This document shows positions 33,677 to 42,286 of a DNA stretch of 64,000 nt, piece by piece. The stretch lies in assembly GCA_036843405.1 (NCBI GenBank), contig DAITSJ010000004.1:124001-188000 (forward strand). Reading direction: 5' to 3'. The stretch comes from DGNJ01 sp002388905. GTDB lineage: Bacteria > Pseudomonadota > Gammaproteobacteria > Pseudomonadales > Porticoccaceae. Each line of letters starts with the position of its first letter. Position 1 is the stretch's first letter. The position numbers were made by a program, and so were the translations under genes. The notes under the pieces were generated by a model. The model was not told where the DNA came from, did no database searches, and saw nothing but the letters and a program-made list of their open reading frames with translations.

Positions 33677-34840
33677 TTGAACAGTATTCCTCACAAGCGC
33701 CTGTCCGCCTTTTACTTCTGGTATTACGGCCTGCTGGGCATCCTGCACCCGTTCTGGCCGATTTTCCTGTCCCACAAGCACTTCACGCCCGGGGAAATCG
33801 GCCTGTTGCTGGCCATCCAGATGGGGACGCGCATCGTTTCCCCCAACCTCTGGGGAGCCCTGGCCGATGCCACCGGTCAACGTCTGGGCACCATCCGGTT
33901 GGGCGCCGCCTTCGCCTGCCTTTGTTTTGCGGGCATCTTCGCCGGCGACAGCTTCGCCCTGATGGCCCTGGTAATGGCCGGCTACAGTTTTTTCTGGAAC
34001 GCGGTCATGCCCCAGTTCGAGGCCCTGACACTGGATTACCTCCACAGGGAGCCCGAGCGCTACAGTCGTATCCGTCTCTGGGGCTCGGTTGGCTTTATTA
34101 TCGCGGTCATGGTGGGGGGTGTCTGGTTCGAGGCGCGTATCGAGGATTTCCGCATCGCCGGTCTTGTGGTGCTGGCCATGATCTGGCTATCGTCACTGAT
34201 GGTGCCGGCACCCGATTTTCGCCGACCGACGCCGCGCTCCGGCACGTTCGGCCGGATCCTCCGCCAGAAACCGGTGCTCGCGTTCCTGGCGATTTCCTGC
34301 CTGCTTCAGGTCGCCCACGGCATCTACTATGCCTTTTTCTCCCTGCAGATGGAGGCGGCCGGCTACGGACGGGTGGCCATCGGCACCTACTGGGCCCTGG
34401 GAGTGGTGGCGGAGATAGTGCTGTTCCTGGTGATGCACCGGCTGATGACCAATCGGTCCCTGTGGTGGATAATGATGCTCAGCCTGTCGCTCACCGTGGT
34501 GCGCTGGCTACTGATCAGCTACTTCACCGCCGACCCCGTGATCCTGTTTGCCGCCCAGGCCCTGCACGCCTTCAGTTTCGGCGCCTGCCATGCCGTGTCC
34601 ATGGAGTATATCCGCCGCTTTTTCCCGCCGGAAAACCGGATCCAGGGCCAGGCCATTTATACCGCGTTCAGCTTTGGTCTGGGCGGCGCTGTCGGCTCGC
34701 TGCTGGGCGGTGCGATCTGGACGCTGAATCCCGACCTGACCTTCAATGTGGCCGCGCTGATTACCGCCATTGCCGTCTATATCGCCTATCGTGGCCTCAA
34801 CCATCGCACTGTCGGCTCTGGCGCCGGGGTGATGGACTGA
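33677..34840 (+). CDS. MFS transporter (HcaT/PPP-like)
   Basis: 387 residues, about twelve membrane helices, of the MFS_1_like group that includes the phenylpropionate permease HcaT. Seen: FYFWYYGLLGILHPFWPIFL, PNLWGALADATGQR (loop 2-3), FFWNAVMPQFEALTLDYL and AGYGRVAIGTYWALGV. The start is TTG 33677, immediately after the purU repeat; no upstream ATG is available, so the natural upstream region may have been altered by the rearrangement. The substrate is unknown. Confidence 0.85.
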   Translation: MNSIPHKRLSAFYFWYYGLLGILHPFWPIFLSHKHFTPGEIGLLLAIQMGTRIVSPNLWGALADATGQRLGTIRLGAAFACLCFAGIFAGDSFALMALVMAGYSFFWNAVMPQFEALTLDYLHREPERYSRIRLWGSVGFIIAVMVGGVWFEARIEDFRIAGLVVLAMIWLSSLMVPAPDFRRPTPRSGTFGRILRQKPVLAFLAISCLLQVAHGIYYAFFSLQMEAAGYGRVAIGTYWALGVVAEIVLFLVMHRLMTNRSLWWIMMLSLSLTVVRWLLISYFTADPVILFAAQALHAFSFGACHAVSMEYIRRFFPPENRIQGQAIYTAFSFGLGGAVGSLLGGAIWTLNPDLTFNVAALITAIAVYIAYRGLNHRTVGSGAGVMD

Positions 34841-34932
34841 GAGGACCTGTTAAAAGGCCCGTGGTGGTTTTACAAAAGACCCGGGGCAATGCAGAATGGC
34901 TCGACAGGGGAATCTTCCGGGAGCCTCGCACC

Positions 34933-36366
34933 ATGCGCAAAGGAAAGCCGCGCCACACCGCACCAGTATCGCTTGCCGTTCTGGCGGCGGGTTTTTTCCT
35001 GGCGGCCGCGACGATCGGCGCTGCCGACCGGGAGGCGTGGTTACTGACCATCGACGGCGCCATCGGTCCCGCCACCGCCGATTACTTCAGCCGCAGCCTC
35101 GACGACGCCGCCGACGCCGGAGCACCGCTGGTGGTCCTGCGCATGGATACTCCCGGCGGCCTGGATACTTCCATGCGCACCATGATACGCGCCATTCTCG
35201 ACAGCCCGGTGCCGGTCGCCTGCCTGGTGGGGCCCAGCGGTGCCCGGGCGGCCAGCGCCGGTACCTATATCCTCTACGCCTGCCATGTGGCGGCCATGGC
35301 CGATGCCACCACCATCGGTGCCGCCACGCCGGTTTCCATCGGCGGGGGCGGTCCGTCCATGCCGGGGGGGCTGGGCGGCGAAGAAGACAGTGGTCAGGGC
35401 AAGGAAGAGGCGCCGGATAAAAAGGCTGAGGAGAGTGAGGAATCCGGTGCGCCGGCAGGCGACGCCCATACCCGCAAGGCGGTCAACGATGCCGTCGCCT
35501 ATATCCGCTCCCTGGCGCAACTGCGCGGCCGTAACCAGGACTGGGCCGAGCGAGCCGTGCGCGATGCCGCCACCCTCACCGCCTCCGAAGCCCTGGAGAA
35601 CAATGCCATCGACCTGATCGCCGATAACCCCGGCGACCTGCTGGAAAAGCTGGACGGCCGCACGGTGACCATTGCCGGCCAGGCCCGAACCCTGAATACC
35701 GCCGACCTCACCCTGCGACCCGTGGAGCCGGACTGGCGCTACCGTTTCCTGTCCACCATTACCGATCCCAACGTCGCCTATATCCTCATGCTGGTGGGCG
35801 TCTACGGTCTGCTGTTGGAGTTCTACAACCCGGGTGCCGTGTTTCCCGGCGTCACCGGTGCCATTTCCCTGCTGCTGGCCCTCTACGCCTTTCAGGTCAT
35901 GCCCGTCAGCTACACGGGCCTGATCCTGATGCTCCTGGGTATCGCCCTGATGGTGGCCGAGGCCATGGCGCCCAGCTTCGGGGTGCTGGGCATTGGCGGC
36001 ACCGCCGCCTTTGTTCTAGGCTCAATCATGCTGATGGATACCGATGTGCCCGGCTTCCAGATCGCCCTGCCCCTGATTCTGGCGACGGCGGTAGTCACCG
36101 CCGGCCTGGTGATTCTGGTGCTGGGCATGGCTATCCGGGCGCGCGGGCGGAAAGTGGTGATGGGCGACGAATCGTGGCTGGGGGCCGAGGCCTTCGCCCT
36201 GGATGGTTTCGAGCGCGAGGGCTATGTCCGTATTCACGGCGAACTCTGGCGGGCCAGGAGTGACACCCCGGTGGCCGAGGGGCAGAAAGTGCGGGTGAAC
36301 CGCGTTGAGGGGTTGACGCTCCATGTCGAACCCCAGTCAGTAGAAGAAGGAGGGGCTCCATCGTGA
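34933..36366 (+). CDS. NfeD family ClpP-class membrane serine protease
   Basis: 477 residues from ATG 34933 (GGGAG upstream); the open frame extends far back through the MFS gene but that part is not coding. Signal/anchor helix at 11-30, SDH/ClpP-like protease domain with MDTPGGLDTSM and ASAGTYI (catalytic Ser108), a Gly/Glu/Lys-rich insertion at about 140-175, then four or five membrane helices and the C-terminal NfeD OB-fold (GEFEREGYVRIHGELW-like region near the end). It overlaps the SPFH gene by 4 bp, the standard NfeD-stomatin pair that acts in membrane quality control. Confidence 0.92.
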   Translation: MRKGKPRHTAPVSLAVLAAGFFLAAATIGAADREAWLLTIDGAIGPATADYFSRSLDDAADAGAPLVVLRMDTPGGLDTSMRTMIRAILDSPVPVACLVGPSGARAASAGTYILYACHVAAMADATTIGAATPVSIGGGGPSMPGGLGGEEDSGQGKEEAPDKKAEESEESGAPAGDAHTRKAVNDAVAYIRSLAQLRGRNQDWAERAVRDAATLTASEALENNAIDLIADNPGDLLEKLDGRTVTIAGQARTLNTADLTLRPVEPDWRYRFLSTITDPNVAYILMLVGVYGLLLEFYNPGAVFPGVTGAISLLLALYAFQVMPVSYTGLILMLLGIALMVAEAMAPSFGVLGIGGTAAFVLGSIMLMDTDVPGFQIALPLILATAVVTAGLVILVLGMAIRARGRKVVMGDESWLGAEAFALDGFEREGYVRIHGELWRARSDTPVAEGQKVRVNRVEGLTLHVEPQSVEEGGAPS

Positions 36367-37148
36367 CCAGTTATTTCACTGTTATATTGCTGCTATTTGT
36401 CGTCGCCCTGCTGGCCAGCACGTTCCGTATCCTGCGGGAGTACGAGCGCGGGGTGATTTTCATGTTGGGTCGCTTTTACAAGGTAAAAGGGCCGGGGCTG
36501 ATCATTGTCGTGCCCTTCATCCAGCAAATGGTGAAGGTGGACCTGCGAATCATTGTCCTGGACGTGCCCTCCCAGGACGTGATTTCCCGGGATAACGTCT
36601 CGGTCAAGGTCAATGCCGTGCTCTACTACCGGGTGGTGGATTCCCAGGACGCCATCATCAATGTCGAGAATTACCACGAGGCCACGGGCCAGCTGGCCCA
36701 GACCACCCTGCGCTCGGTGCTCGGCCAGCATGAACTCGACGAGATGCTGGCGGAGCGGGACAAACTCAATGCCGATATCCAGAAAATCCTCGACGAGCAG
36801 ACCGATGCCTGGGGCATCAAGGTCAGCAATGTCGAGCTCAAGCACGTGGACCTCAACGAGAATATGATCCGGGCCATTGCCAAGCAGGCCGAGGCCGAGC
36901 GGGAAAGACGCGCCAAGGTGATTCACGCCGAGGGCGAGATGCAGGCCGCCGAGAAACTGCGCGAGGCCGCCAACGTCCTGGCCCGCGGGCCGGGCGCCAT
37001 GCAGTTGCGCTATATGCAGACCCTCATGGAAATCGCCGGAGAGAAGAACTCCACCATTGTCTTTCCCCTGCCCATCGACCTTATCAACGCTCTGATGCCG
37101 GGTGTTGCGGGCGGCGGCAAGGGCGGTACGGACTCGCCGGACAGCTAG
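36363..37148 (+). CDS. SPFH/stomatin-like membrane protein (slipin)
   Basis: 261 residues from GTG 36363, overlapping the nfeD stop. One N-terminal membrane helix (VILLLFVVALLAS), then the SPFH domain: EYERGVIFMLGRFYKVKGPGL, DVISRDNVSVKVNAVLYYRV and TLRSVLGQHELDEML, and a coiled coil with AEAERERRAKVIHAEGE. Forms oligomeric membrane microdomain scaffolds and partners with the upstream NfeD protease. Ends in a Gly-rich tail. Confidence 0.94.
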   Translation: MTSYFTVILLLFVVALLASTFRILREYERGVIFMLGRFYKVKGPGLIIVVPFIQQMVKVDLRIIVLDVPSQDVISRDNVSVKVNAVLYYRVVDSQDAIINVENYHEATGQLAQTTLRSVLGQHELDEMLAERDKLNADIQKILDEQTDAWGIKVSNVELKHVDLNENMIRAIAKQAEAERERRAKVIHAEGEMQAAEKLREAANVLARGPGAMQLRYMQTLMEIAGEKNSTIVFPLPIDLINALMPGVAGGGKGGTDSPDS

Positions 37149-37195
37149 TGCCGCTTGCGCCACTGGCGTCGATGCCCTAGAATTGCGCGCCCCTA

Positions 37196-37216
37196 AACCC
37201 GGACTTGATCCGGGTT
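37196..37216 (+). terminator. Hairpin between the SPFH gene and rpsF
   Basis: AACCCGGA-CTTGA-TCCGGGTT, a perfect 8-bp stem, followed by CTCCTT rather than a T-run. It could end transcription of the nfeD operon or be part of the rpsF leader. Confidence 0.5.
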
Positions 37217-37222
37217 CTCCTT

Positions 37223-37246
37223 GCCACACCGAATGGGTCGGGTGGC
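37223..37246 (+). promoter_or_regulatory. Candidate S6:S18 autoregulatory leader hairpin
   Basis: GCCAC-A-CCGA-ATGGG-TCGG-GTGGC: two stacked stems with a single bulged A and a CCG in the apical part, ending 21 bases before the rpsF start. Leaders of rpsF operons in many bacteria bind the S6:S18 complex through a hairpin with a conserved CCG; this is a plausible case but the match was judged by eye. Confidence 0.45.
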
Positions 37247-37267
37247 TTTAACCCGTAAGGAGCAACA

Positions 37268-37729
37268 ATGCGCCATTATGAAATCGTATTCATGGTCCAC
37301 CCGGACCAGAGTGACCAAGTGCCGGGTATGATCGATCGCTACTCCAGGATCGTCGAGTCCGGCAACGGCAAGGTCCACCGCCTGGAGGACTGGGGCCGTC
37401 GGCAACTCGCCTATCCCATCCAGAAGATTCACAAGGCTCACTATGTTCTCATGAATATCGAGTGCGGCAAGGACGTGCTCGACGAGCTCTCTTCCAACTT
37501 CCGCTACAACGACGCCGTCCTTCGCAACCTTATGGTCAAGCGCGACGAGGCCAAGACCGAAGAGACCGAGATCATGAAGAGCGAGCGCGCCGACAAGCAG
37601 GAAAAGGAAAACCGGGAGCGCCGCGAAGCCGAGCGCGCCGCCAAGGCCGCCCAGTCCGAATCCAGGCAGGACGAGGGTGAGCAGTCCAGCGACAGCGAAG
37701 AGAAAACCGAACAAGCGGAGGAGAAATAA
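37268..37729 (+). CDS. rpsF: 30S ribosomal protein S6
   Basis: 153 residues; MRHYEIVFMVHPDQSDQV and the RRQLAYPIQKIHKAHYVLMNIE core are diagnostic. The domain ends near residue 95; the remaining tail is a long Glu/Lys/Arg/Ser-rich extension, longer than in E. coli (131-135 residues). AAGGAG ribosome site. Heads rpsF-rpsR-(membrane protein)-rplI. Confidence 0.97.
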   Translation: MRHYEIVFMVHPDQSDQVPGMIDRYSRIVESGNGKVHRLEDWGRRQLAYPIQKIHKAHYVLMNIECGKDVLDELSSNFRYNDAVLRNLMVKRDEAKTEETEIMKSERADKQEKENRERREAERAAKAAQSESRQDEGEQSSDSEEKTEQAEEK

Positions 37730-37732
37730 GCC

Positions 37733-37960
37733 ATGGCACGCTTCAACCGACGTCGTAAGTTTTGCCGCTTCTCCGTGGAAGGGGCGCCCGAGATCGATTA
37801 CAAGGACCTGGAGACACTGAAGGGCTTTGTTTCCGAAACCGGGAAGATCGTGCCCAGCCGCATTACCGGCACCAAGGCCCGTTACCAGCGGCAACTGGCC
37901 ACCGCCATCAAGCGCGCACGCTATCTGGCGCTGCTGCCTTACTCGGACAGCCATAAGTAG
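37733..37960 (+). CDS. rpsR: 30S ribosomal protein S18
   Basis: 75 residues, typical S18: FNRRRKFCRFS, DYKDLETLKGFVSETGKIVP and SRITGTKARYQRQLATAIKR. Binds S6 on the small-subunit platform. Begins three bases after the rpsF stop. Confidence 0.97.
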   Translation: MARFNRRRKFCRFSVEGAPEIDYKDLETLKGFVSETGKIVPSRITGTKARYQRQLATAIKRARYLALLPYSDSHK

Positions 37961-37991
37961 GGAGCCGGCGAAACGCCGGAAAGGGACGCCC

Positions 37992-38900
37992 ATGCGCTGG
38001 TTGGCTGAATTCATTATGCGTGGGCGCCTGCAGGCGTCCGTGGTGGCCCTGCTGGGCAACCTGGTACCCCTGATCAGCCCCGCTGCGGTGGCCCTGGTGG
38101 TTTTGCGCAGGAACCTGGCGGACGCCGCCCTGGTGCTGCTGTGGGCGGCCCTGCCGGTGGTGCTGATCATGGCCCTCGGCGACGCCAGCCCGGTGGTTGC
38201 GATCAGTTCGATCATCGGGCTGGTGACGGTGTTGGCCGCGGCGCAGGTGCTCAAGGTCAGTATCTCATGGCAGTACGCCCTGCTAGCCATGCTGGCGGTG
38301 GCCAGCATGGCGACCATTGCCCTGGGCCTGGCCATGCCCGCATCCCTGGATGCATTGCTGACAGAGCTTCAGCAGGTGCTCAACAGCCTGCGAGCGGAAT
38401 CGGTTGGCGATTCGGTGCCGGCGTTTTCAGTCCTGATGGCTGTCGCGGCCATGGGGCTGGGTCTCGAACAGGTCAGCGGCACCTATGTCCTGGGCTTTCT
38501 GGCGCTCCTGACCGTGGTGAATGTCACCGCAAGCCTGCTGCTGGCCCGCTGGTGGCAGGCGCTGCTCTATAACCCGGGCGGCTTCCGGCAGGAGTTTCAC
38601 CGGCTGCGGCTGGACAGGGCCGTCGCCGGCGTGCTGATGGCGGGCATGATTGGCTGTAATCTGGCGCCCGGCGATTATTTGACCTGGGGTGGCCTGTTGG
38701 GTGTACCTATCCTGCTGGCCGGCCTGGGGGTGGTGCACGGCACCGTGCAGATCCTGCAGCTGGGCACTCACTGGCTGGTGGTTTTGTATGTCGGGCTGGT
38801 GTTTCTCCTGGTTCCGTTGAGCATGGCGCTGATCGGGCTGGGGTTTCTCGACAGTTTTTTTGATTTTCGTACACGCCTCGCGGCTCGCGGGAGACGCTAG
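37992..38900 (+). CDS. DUF2232-like membrane protein
   Basis: 302 residues from ATG 37992, about eight hydrophobic helices, with a short positively charged C terminus (RTRLAARGRR). Membrane proteins of this kind are regularly found between rpsR and rplI in gammaproteobacteria; their function is not established. Start chosen for position 31 bp after rpsR with GGGA upstream. High leucine/valine/alanine content and no soluble domain or catalytic motif. Confidence 0.8.
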   Translation: MRWLAEFIMRGRLQASVVALLGNLVPLISPAAVALVVLRRNLADAALVLLWAALPVVLIMALGDASPVVAISSIIGLVTVLAAAQVLKVSISWQYALLAMLAVASMATIALGLAMPASLDALLTELQQVLNSLRAESVGDSVPAFSVLMAVAAMGLGLEQVSGTYVLGFLALLTVVNVTASLLLARWWQALLYNPGGFRQEFHRLRLDRAVAGVLMAGMIGCNLAPGDYLTWGGLLGVPILLAGLGVVHGTVQILQLGTHWLVVLYVGLVFLLVPLSMALIGLGFLDSFFDFRTRLAARGRR

Positions 38901-38924
38901 GCTGACAAACAAGAGGTATTGGCA

Positions 38925-39374
38925 ATGGAAGTTATTCTGCTGGAAAAAGTCGGTAAGCTGGGTGATATCGGCGACCAGGTCAACGTGAAATCCGGTTTTG
39001 GCCGCAATTTTCTGATTCCCCAGGGCAAGGCCATCTTCGCCACGCCGGGTAATGTCAAGGAGTTCGAAGCGCGCCGTGCAGAGCTGGAAAAAGCCGCCGC
39101 CGAGCGCGTCGCCGAAGCCGAGGCACGGGCAACCAAACTCGAGGAAGTGGGTAGTGTCCAGATTGCCGCCAATGCCGGCGAAGAGGGCAAACTGTTCGGC
39201 TCCGTGGGCACTCGCGATATCGCCGACGCCCTTACCGCCGGTGGTGTCGAGGTGGAGAAGAGCGAAATCAAGCTGCCCGAGGGCGCGATTCGCGAAATCG
39301 GCGAGTACGAGGTGGATATCCAGCTGCATGCCGACGTAATGCGGACTGTCAAAGTGGTTGTTGTCGCCGAGTAA
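38925..39374 (+). CDS. rplI: 50S ribosomal protein L9
   Basis: 149 residues from ATG 38925 (AGAGG upstream), beginning with the invariant MEVILLEKVGKLGDIGD and followed by KSGFGRNFLIPQGKA; a long helix connects to the C-terminal RNA-binding domain (VEKSEIKLPEGAIREIGEY). Standard length. A TTG six bases upstream is in frame but unlikely. Confidence 0.97.
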   Translation: MEVILLEKVGKLGDIGDQVNVKSGFGRNFLIPQGKAIFATPGNVKEFEARRAELEKAAAERVAEAEARATKLEEVGSVQIAANAGEEGKLFGSVGTRDIADALTAGGVEVEKSEIKLPEGAIREIGEYEVDIQLHADVMRTVKVVVVAE

Positions 39375-39450
39375 CATCGGCCTTTGCCATCCCGATTGTC
39401 ACGGCCCGGGTCAATCTCCGGGCCATTGACGCCCTGAGACGGTGAGCGCC

Positions 39451-40878
39451 ATGACCGAATTGTCGCGCCTCAATGCCGGCCAGCAGCTTCCCCATTCACT
39501 GGAGGCGGAGCAGGCCGTGCTCGGCGGGCTCATGCTCGCCAACGAGTCGTTCGACGGTGTCGCGAGCATCATCGATGAAGGTGATTTCTACAGCCACGAT
39601 CACCGGCTGATTTTCCAGACCATGCACAAGCTGGCGTCGGAGGGCAAGCCTTTCGATGTCATCACGCTTTCCGAGACCCTCAAGGAAATCGGCGACCGCG
39701 AGGAAGTCGGTGGCGAGGCCTATCTCGTCGAGCTGGCCACCAATACGCCCAGTGCCGCCAATATCCAGGCCTATGCCCAGATCGTCCTGGAGCGGTCCAT
39801 TGTCCGGCAGCTGATCGCCGCCACCAGCGAGATTGCCCAGAAGGGGTTCACGCCCCTGGGCTGGGACAGCGGCAAACTGCTTGCCGAAGCCGAACGCAAG
39901 CTCACCGAGATCATGGAGAACCGTCCCAAGAAGGGCGGGTTCCAGGGGGTCAATGACCTGCTCCTGGAGGCGGTCAATCGCATCGACGAGCTTTTCAACA
40001 CCGATTCGGACATCACCGGCCTCAGCACGGGTTTCGCCGATCTGGACCAGATGACCTCCGGTTGGCAGAAGGCCGACATGGTCATCGTCGCCGGTCGTCC
40101 CTCCATGGGCAAGACCTCCTTTGCCATGAACCTGGTGGAGAACGCTGTCCTGCACCAGGACCTCCCGGTGCTGGTGTTCAGTCTGGAGATGCCCGCCAAC
40201 CAGTTGATCATGCGAATGCTCTCGTCGCTGGGCAAGATCGACCAGACCCATATACGCACCGGCGCCCTCACCGAGGACGACTGGCCACGGCTCTCCAGCG
40301 CCGCCCAGCGCCTCAAGGACCGTCCCCTGTTTATCGACGACACCCCCGGCATTACGCCCCTGGAGATGCGCAACCGTATCCGCCAGCTCATCCGGGAACG
40401 ACGCGAGCAATTGCGCCACGAAAACCCCGAACTGGGCCCCGAGCAACTCGATGCCCTGAGCCGACCCGGTCTTATCATGGTGGATTACCTGCAGTTGATG
40501 AGCGCGAGTCTTCCCGGGGAGGGGCGGACCCAGGAGATTTCCCAGATATCCCGGGAACTCAAGACCAGCATCGCCCGTGAGTTCGAGTGCCCGGTCATCG
40601 CCCTCTCCCAGTTGAGCCGGAATGTTGAGCAGCGCCCCAACAAGCGGCCGGTGAACTCCGACCTGCGGGAATCCGGCGCCATCGAGCAGGATGCCGACGT
40701 GATCATCTTCATCTACCGGGACGAGGCGTACAACGAAGACACCCAGGACAAGGGCATCGCCGAGATCATCATCGGCAAGCAGCGCAACGGCCCCATCGGC
40801 ACCTGCAAGCTCGCCTTCCTGGGCAAATACACCCGCTTCGAGAACCTCGCCCGCGATTATTTCGCCGACGAGGCGTAG
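39451..40878 (+). CDS. dnaB: Replicative DNA helicase DnaB
   Basis: 475 residues from ATG 39451 (GTG 39442 adds three). N-terminal primase-interaction domain (LPHSLEAEQAVLGGLML), RecA-like motor with Walker A GRPSMGKTSFAMN, Walker B region LIMVDYLQLMS, and LSQLSRNVEQRPNKRPVNSD and EQDADVIIFIYRDE near the C terminus. Unwinds DNA at the replication fork. Follows rplI in the usual gammaproteobacterial order. Confidence 0.97.
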   Translation: MTELSRLNAGQQLPHSLEAEQAVLGGLMLANESFDGVASIIDEGDFYSHDHRLIFQTMHKLASEGKPFDVITLSETLKEIGDREEVGGEAYLVELATNTPSAANIQAYAQIVLERSIVRQLIAATSEIAQKGFTPLGWDSGKLLAEAERKLTEIMENRPKKGGFQGVNDLLLEAVNRIDELFNTDSDITGLSTGFADLDQMTSGWQKADMVIVAGRPSMGKTSFAMNLVENAVLHQDLPVLVFSLEMPANQLIMRMLSSLGKIDQTHIRTGALTEDDWPRLSSAAQRLKDRPLFIDDTPGITPLEMRNRIRQLIRERREQLRHENPELGPEQLDALSRPGLIMVDYLQLMSASLPGEGRTQEISQISRELKTSIAREFECPVIALSQLSRNVEQRPNKRPVNSDLRESGAIEQDADVIIFIYRDEAYNEDTQDKGIAEIIIGKQRNGPIGTCKLAFLGKYTRFENLARDYFADEA

Positions 40879-40903
40879 GCCCCAGGGAGCTATTACTGTC
40901 CCC

Positions 40904-41779
40904 ATGAAGACCTTTCATACCATAGACGGCCTGCGCGGCGCCCTTGCCGGGGAGCGTCGGGCGGGTAAGCGCATCGGCTTTGTTCCCACCATGGGTAACC
41001 TTCACGATGGCCATCTGGCGCTGATCGAGCTGGCACGGGAGCGCTGCGACGTGGTGGTCTGCTCTATTTTCGTCAATGCCCTGCAATTCGGCCTTAACGA
41101 GGACTGGGACCGTTATCCCCGCACCTTCGAGGCGGACCAGGAGAAGCTGGCCGGGGCCCGGTGCGACTATCTCTTCCACCCCCCGGATCGGGAGATGTAC
41201 CCCAACGGCCTGGACTCCCAGACCAAAGTGGTCTGTCCGGCCATGACCGACGTCCTGTGCGGGGCAAGCCGTCCCGGTCATTTCGAGGGCGTGACCACCG
41301 TGGTGACCAAGTTGTTCAATATCGTCCAGCCGGACGAGGCGGTGTTCGGCGCCAAGGATTACCAGCAACTGGCGGTGGTGCGGCGCATGGCGGAGGATTT
41401 GTGCATGCCGGTGGAAATCGTTTCGGCCCCCATCCACCGGGAATCGGACGGGCTGGCAATGAGCTCCCGAAATCGCTATATTACCGCCCCCGAGAGGCCC
41501 AGAGCCAATCAGTTACAGAAAACACTGCAATGGATCGTGGAACAACTACAGCATGGAAACCGGGATTACCCGGAGCTGGAGAAACAGGGTAGGGAACAAA
41601 TCGAGGCTGCCGGTTTCCAGTTGGACTATATGGCCATCTGTAACAGCAGGACGCTGGAACCCGCGGCTTTCGACGACAGTGAGGTCACCGTGCTGGGCGC
41701 CATGTACACAGAAAGTGCCCGTTTGATCGACAACCTCACCCTCACTCTGGAAAAGAGAGGCGAAGCCGATGCTGAGTAA
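40904..41779 (+). CDS. panC: Pantothenate synthetase (pantoate-beta-alanine ligase)
   Basis: 291 residues. Nucleotidyltransferase HxGH-type motif in PTMGNLHDGHLALI, FVNALQFGLNEDWDRYPRT, FGAKDYQQLAVVRRM and SSRNRYI (KMSKS equivalent). Joins pantoate and beta-alanine with ATP. It overlaps panD by 11 bp, so beta-alanine and pantothenate synthesis are coupled here; panB is not in the window. Confidence 0.96.
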   Translation: MKTFHTIDGLRGALAGERRAGKRIGFVPTMGNLHDGHLALIELARERCDVVVCSIFVNALQFGLNEDWDRYPRTFEADQEKLAGARCDYLFHPPDREMYPNGLDSQTKVVCPAMTDVLCGASRPGHFEGVTTVVTKLFNIVQPDEAVFGAKDYQQLAVVRRMAEDLCMPVEIVSAPIHRESDGLAMSSRNRYITAPERPRANQLQKTLQWIVEQLQHGNRDYPELEKQGREQIEAAGFQLDYMAICNSRTLEPAAFDDSEVTVLGAMYTESARLIDNLTLTLEKRGEADAE

Positions 41780-42152
41780 TTTGTTGAAAGCGAAACTGCA
41801 CATGGGCACCGTGACCCAGGCCGAACTCTGGTACGACGGCTCCTGTGCCATTGATTCGGAGCTGCTGGAGCTGGCGGGCCTGCGCGAGTTCGAGCAGATC
41901 GACATCTACAACGTCAATAATGGCGAGCGCTTCACCACCTATATCATCAAGGCGGAACCCGGATCCCGGACCATCTCCATGAATGGAGCGGCGGCCCGCA
42001 AGGTTCAGGTGGGCGACCGGGTCATTATCGCCACCTACGGTCACTACGACGAGTCCGAAGCCGACAAGCACAAGCCCCGCCTGGTCTATCTCCACGCCGA
42101 CAATACCGTCGAGCGCACCGCCAACACCATTCCCGTCCAGGTCGCCTCCTAG
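41769..42152 (+). CDS. panD: Aspartate 1-decarboxylase (pyruvoyl-dependent)
   Basis: 127 residues. Self-cleavage site Gly24-Ser25 in LWYDGSCAID, which generates the pyruvoyl group; also KLHMGTVTQAEL at the start, NNGERFTTYIIKAEPGS and ARKVQVGDRVIIATYG. Makes beta-alanine from aspartate. Start overlaps the end of panC. Confidence 0.97.
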   Translation: MLSNLLKAKLHMGTVTQAELWYDGSCAIDSELLELAGLREFEQIDIYNVNNGERFTTYIIKAEPGSRTISMNGAAARKVQVGDRVIIATYGHYDESEADKHKPRLVYLHADNTVERTANTIPVQVAS

Positions 42153-42190
42153 GGGCTGTTAAAAGACCCCAAATCGATCGTCTTCCCCCA

Positions 42191-42226
42191 GGCCCCGTTC
42201 GTTCCGGGGCCCAGCCTGTTTGTTTT
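42191..42226 (+). terminator. Terminator-like hairpin after panCD
   Basis: GGCCCCG/CGGGGCC perfect 7-bp stem (42191-42197/42205-42211), followed after a few bases by TGTTTGTTTT. Placed between panD and acs. Confidence 0.6.
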
Positions 42227-42286
42227 GCGGTTCCCCCGGTCTTGCAGTAACCTTTGGAGAGACCAGACAAAGACCGGGGGACGCAA

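Noticed and set aside
33622..34932. N-terminal extension of the NfeD frame through the MFS gene as a fusion protein
   Set aside because: The translated extension is Arg/Pro/His-rich and unlike any domain, while the other frame encodes a clean MFS transporter; the NfeD protein has its own signal helix from 34933.
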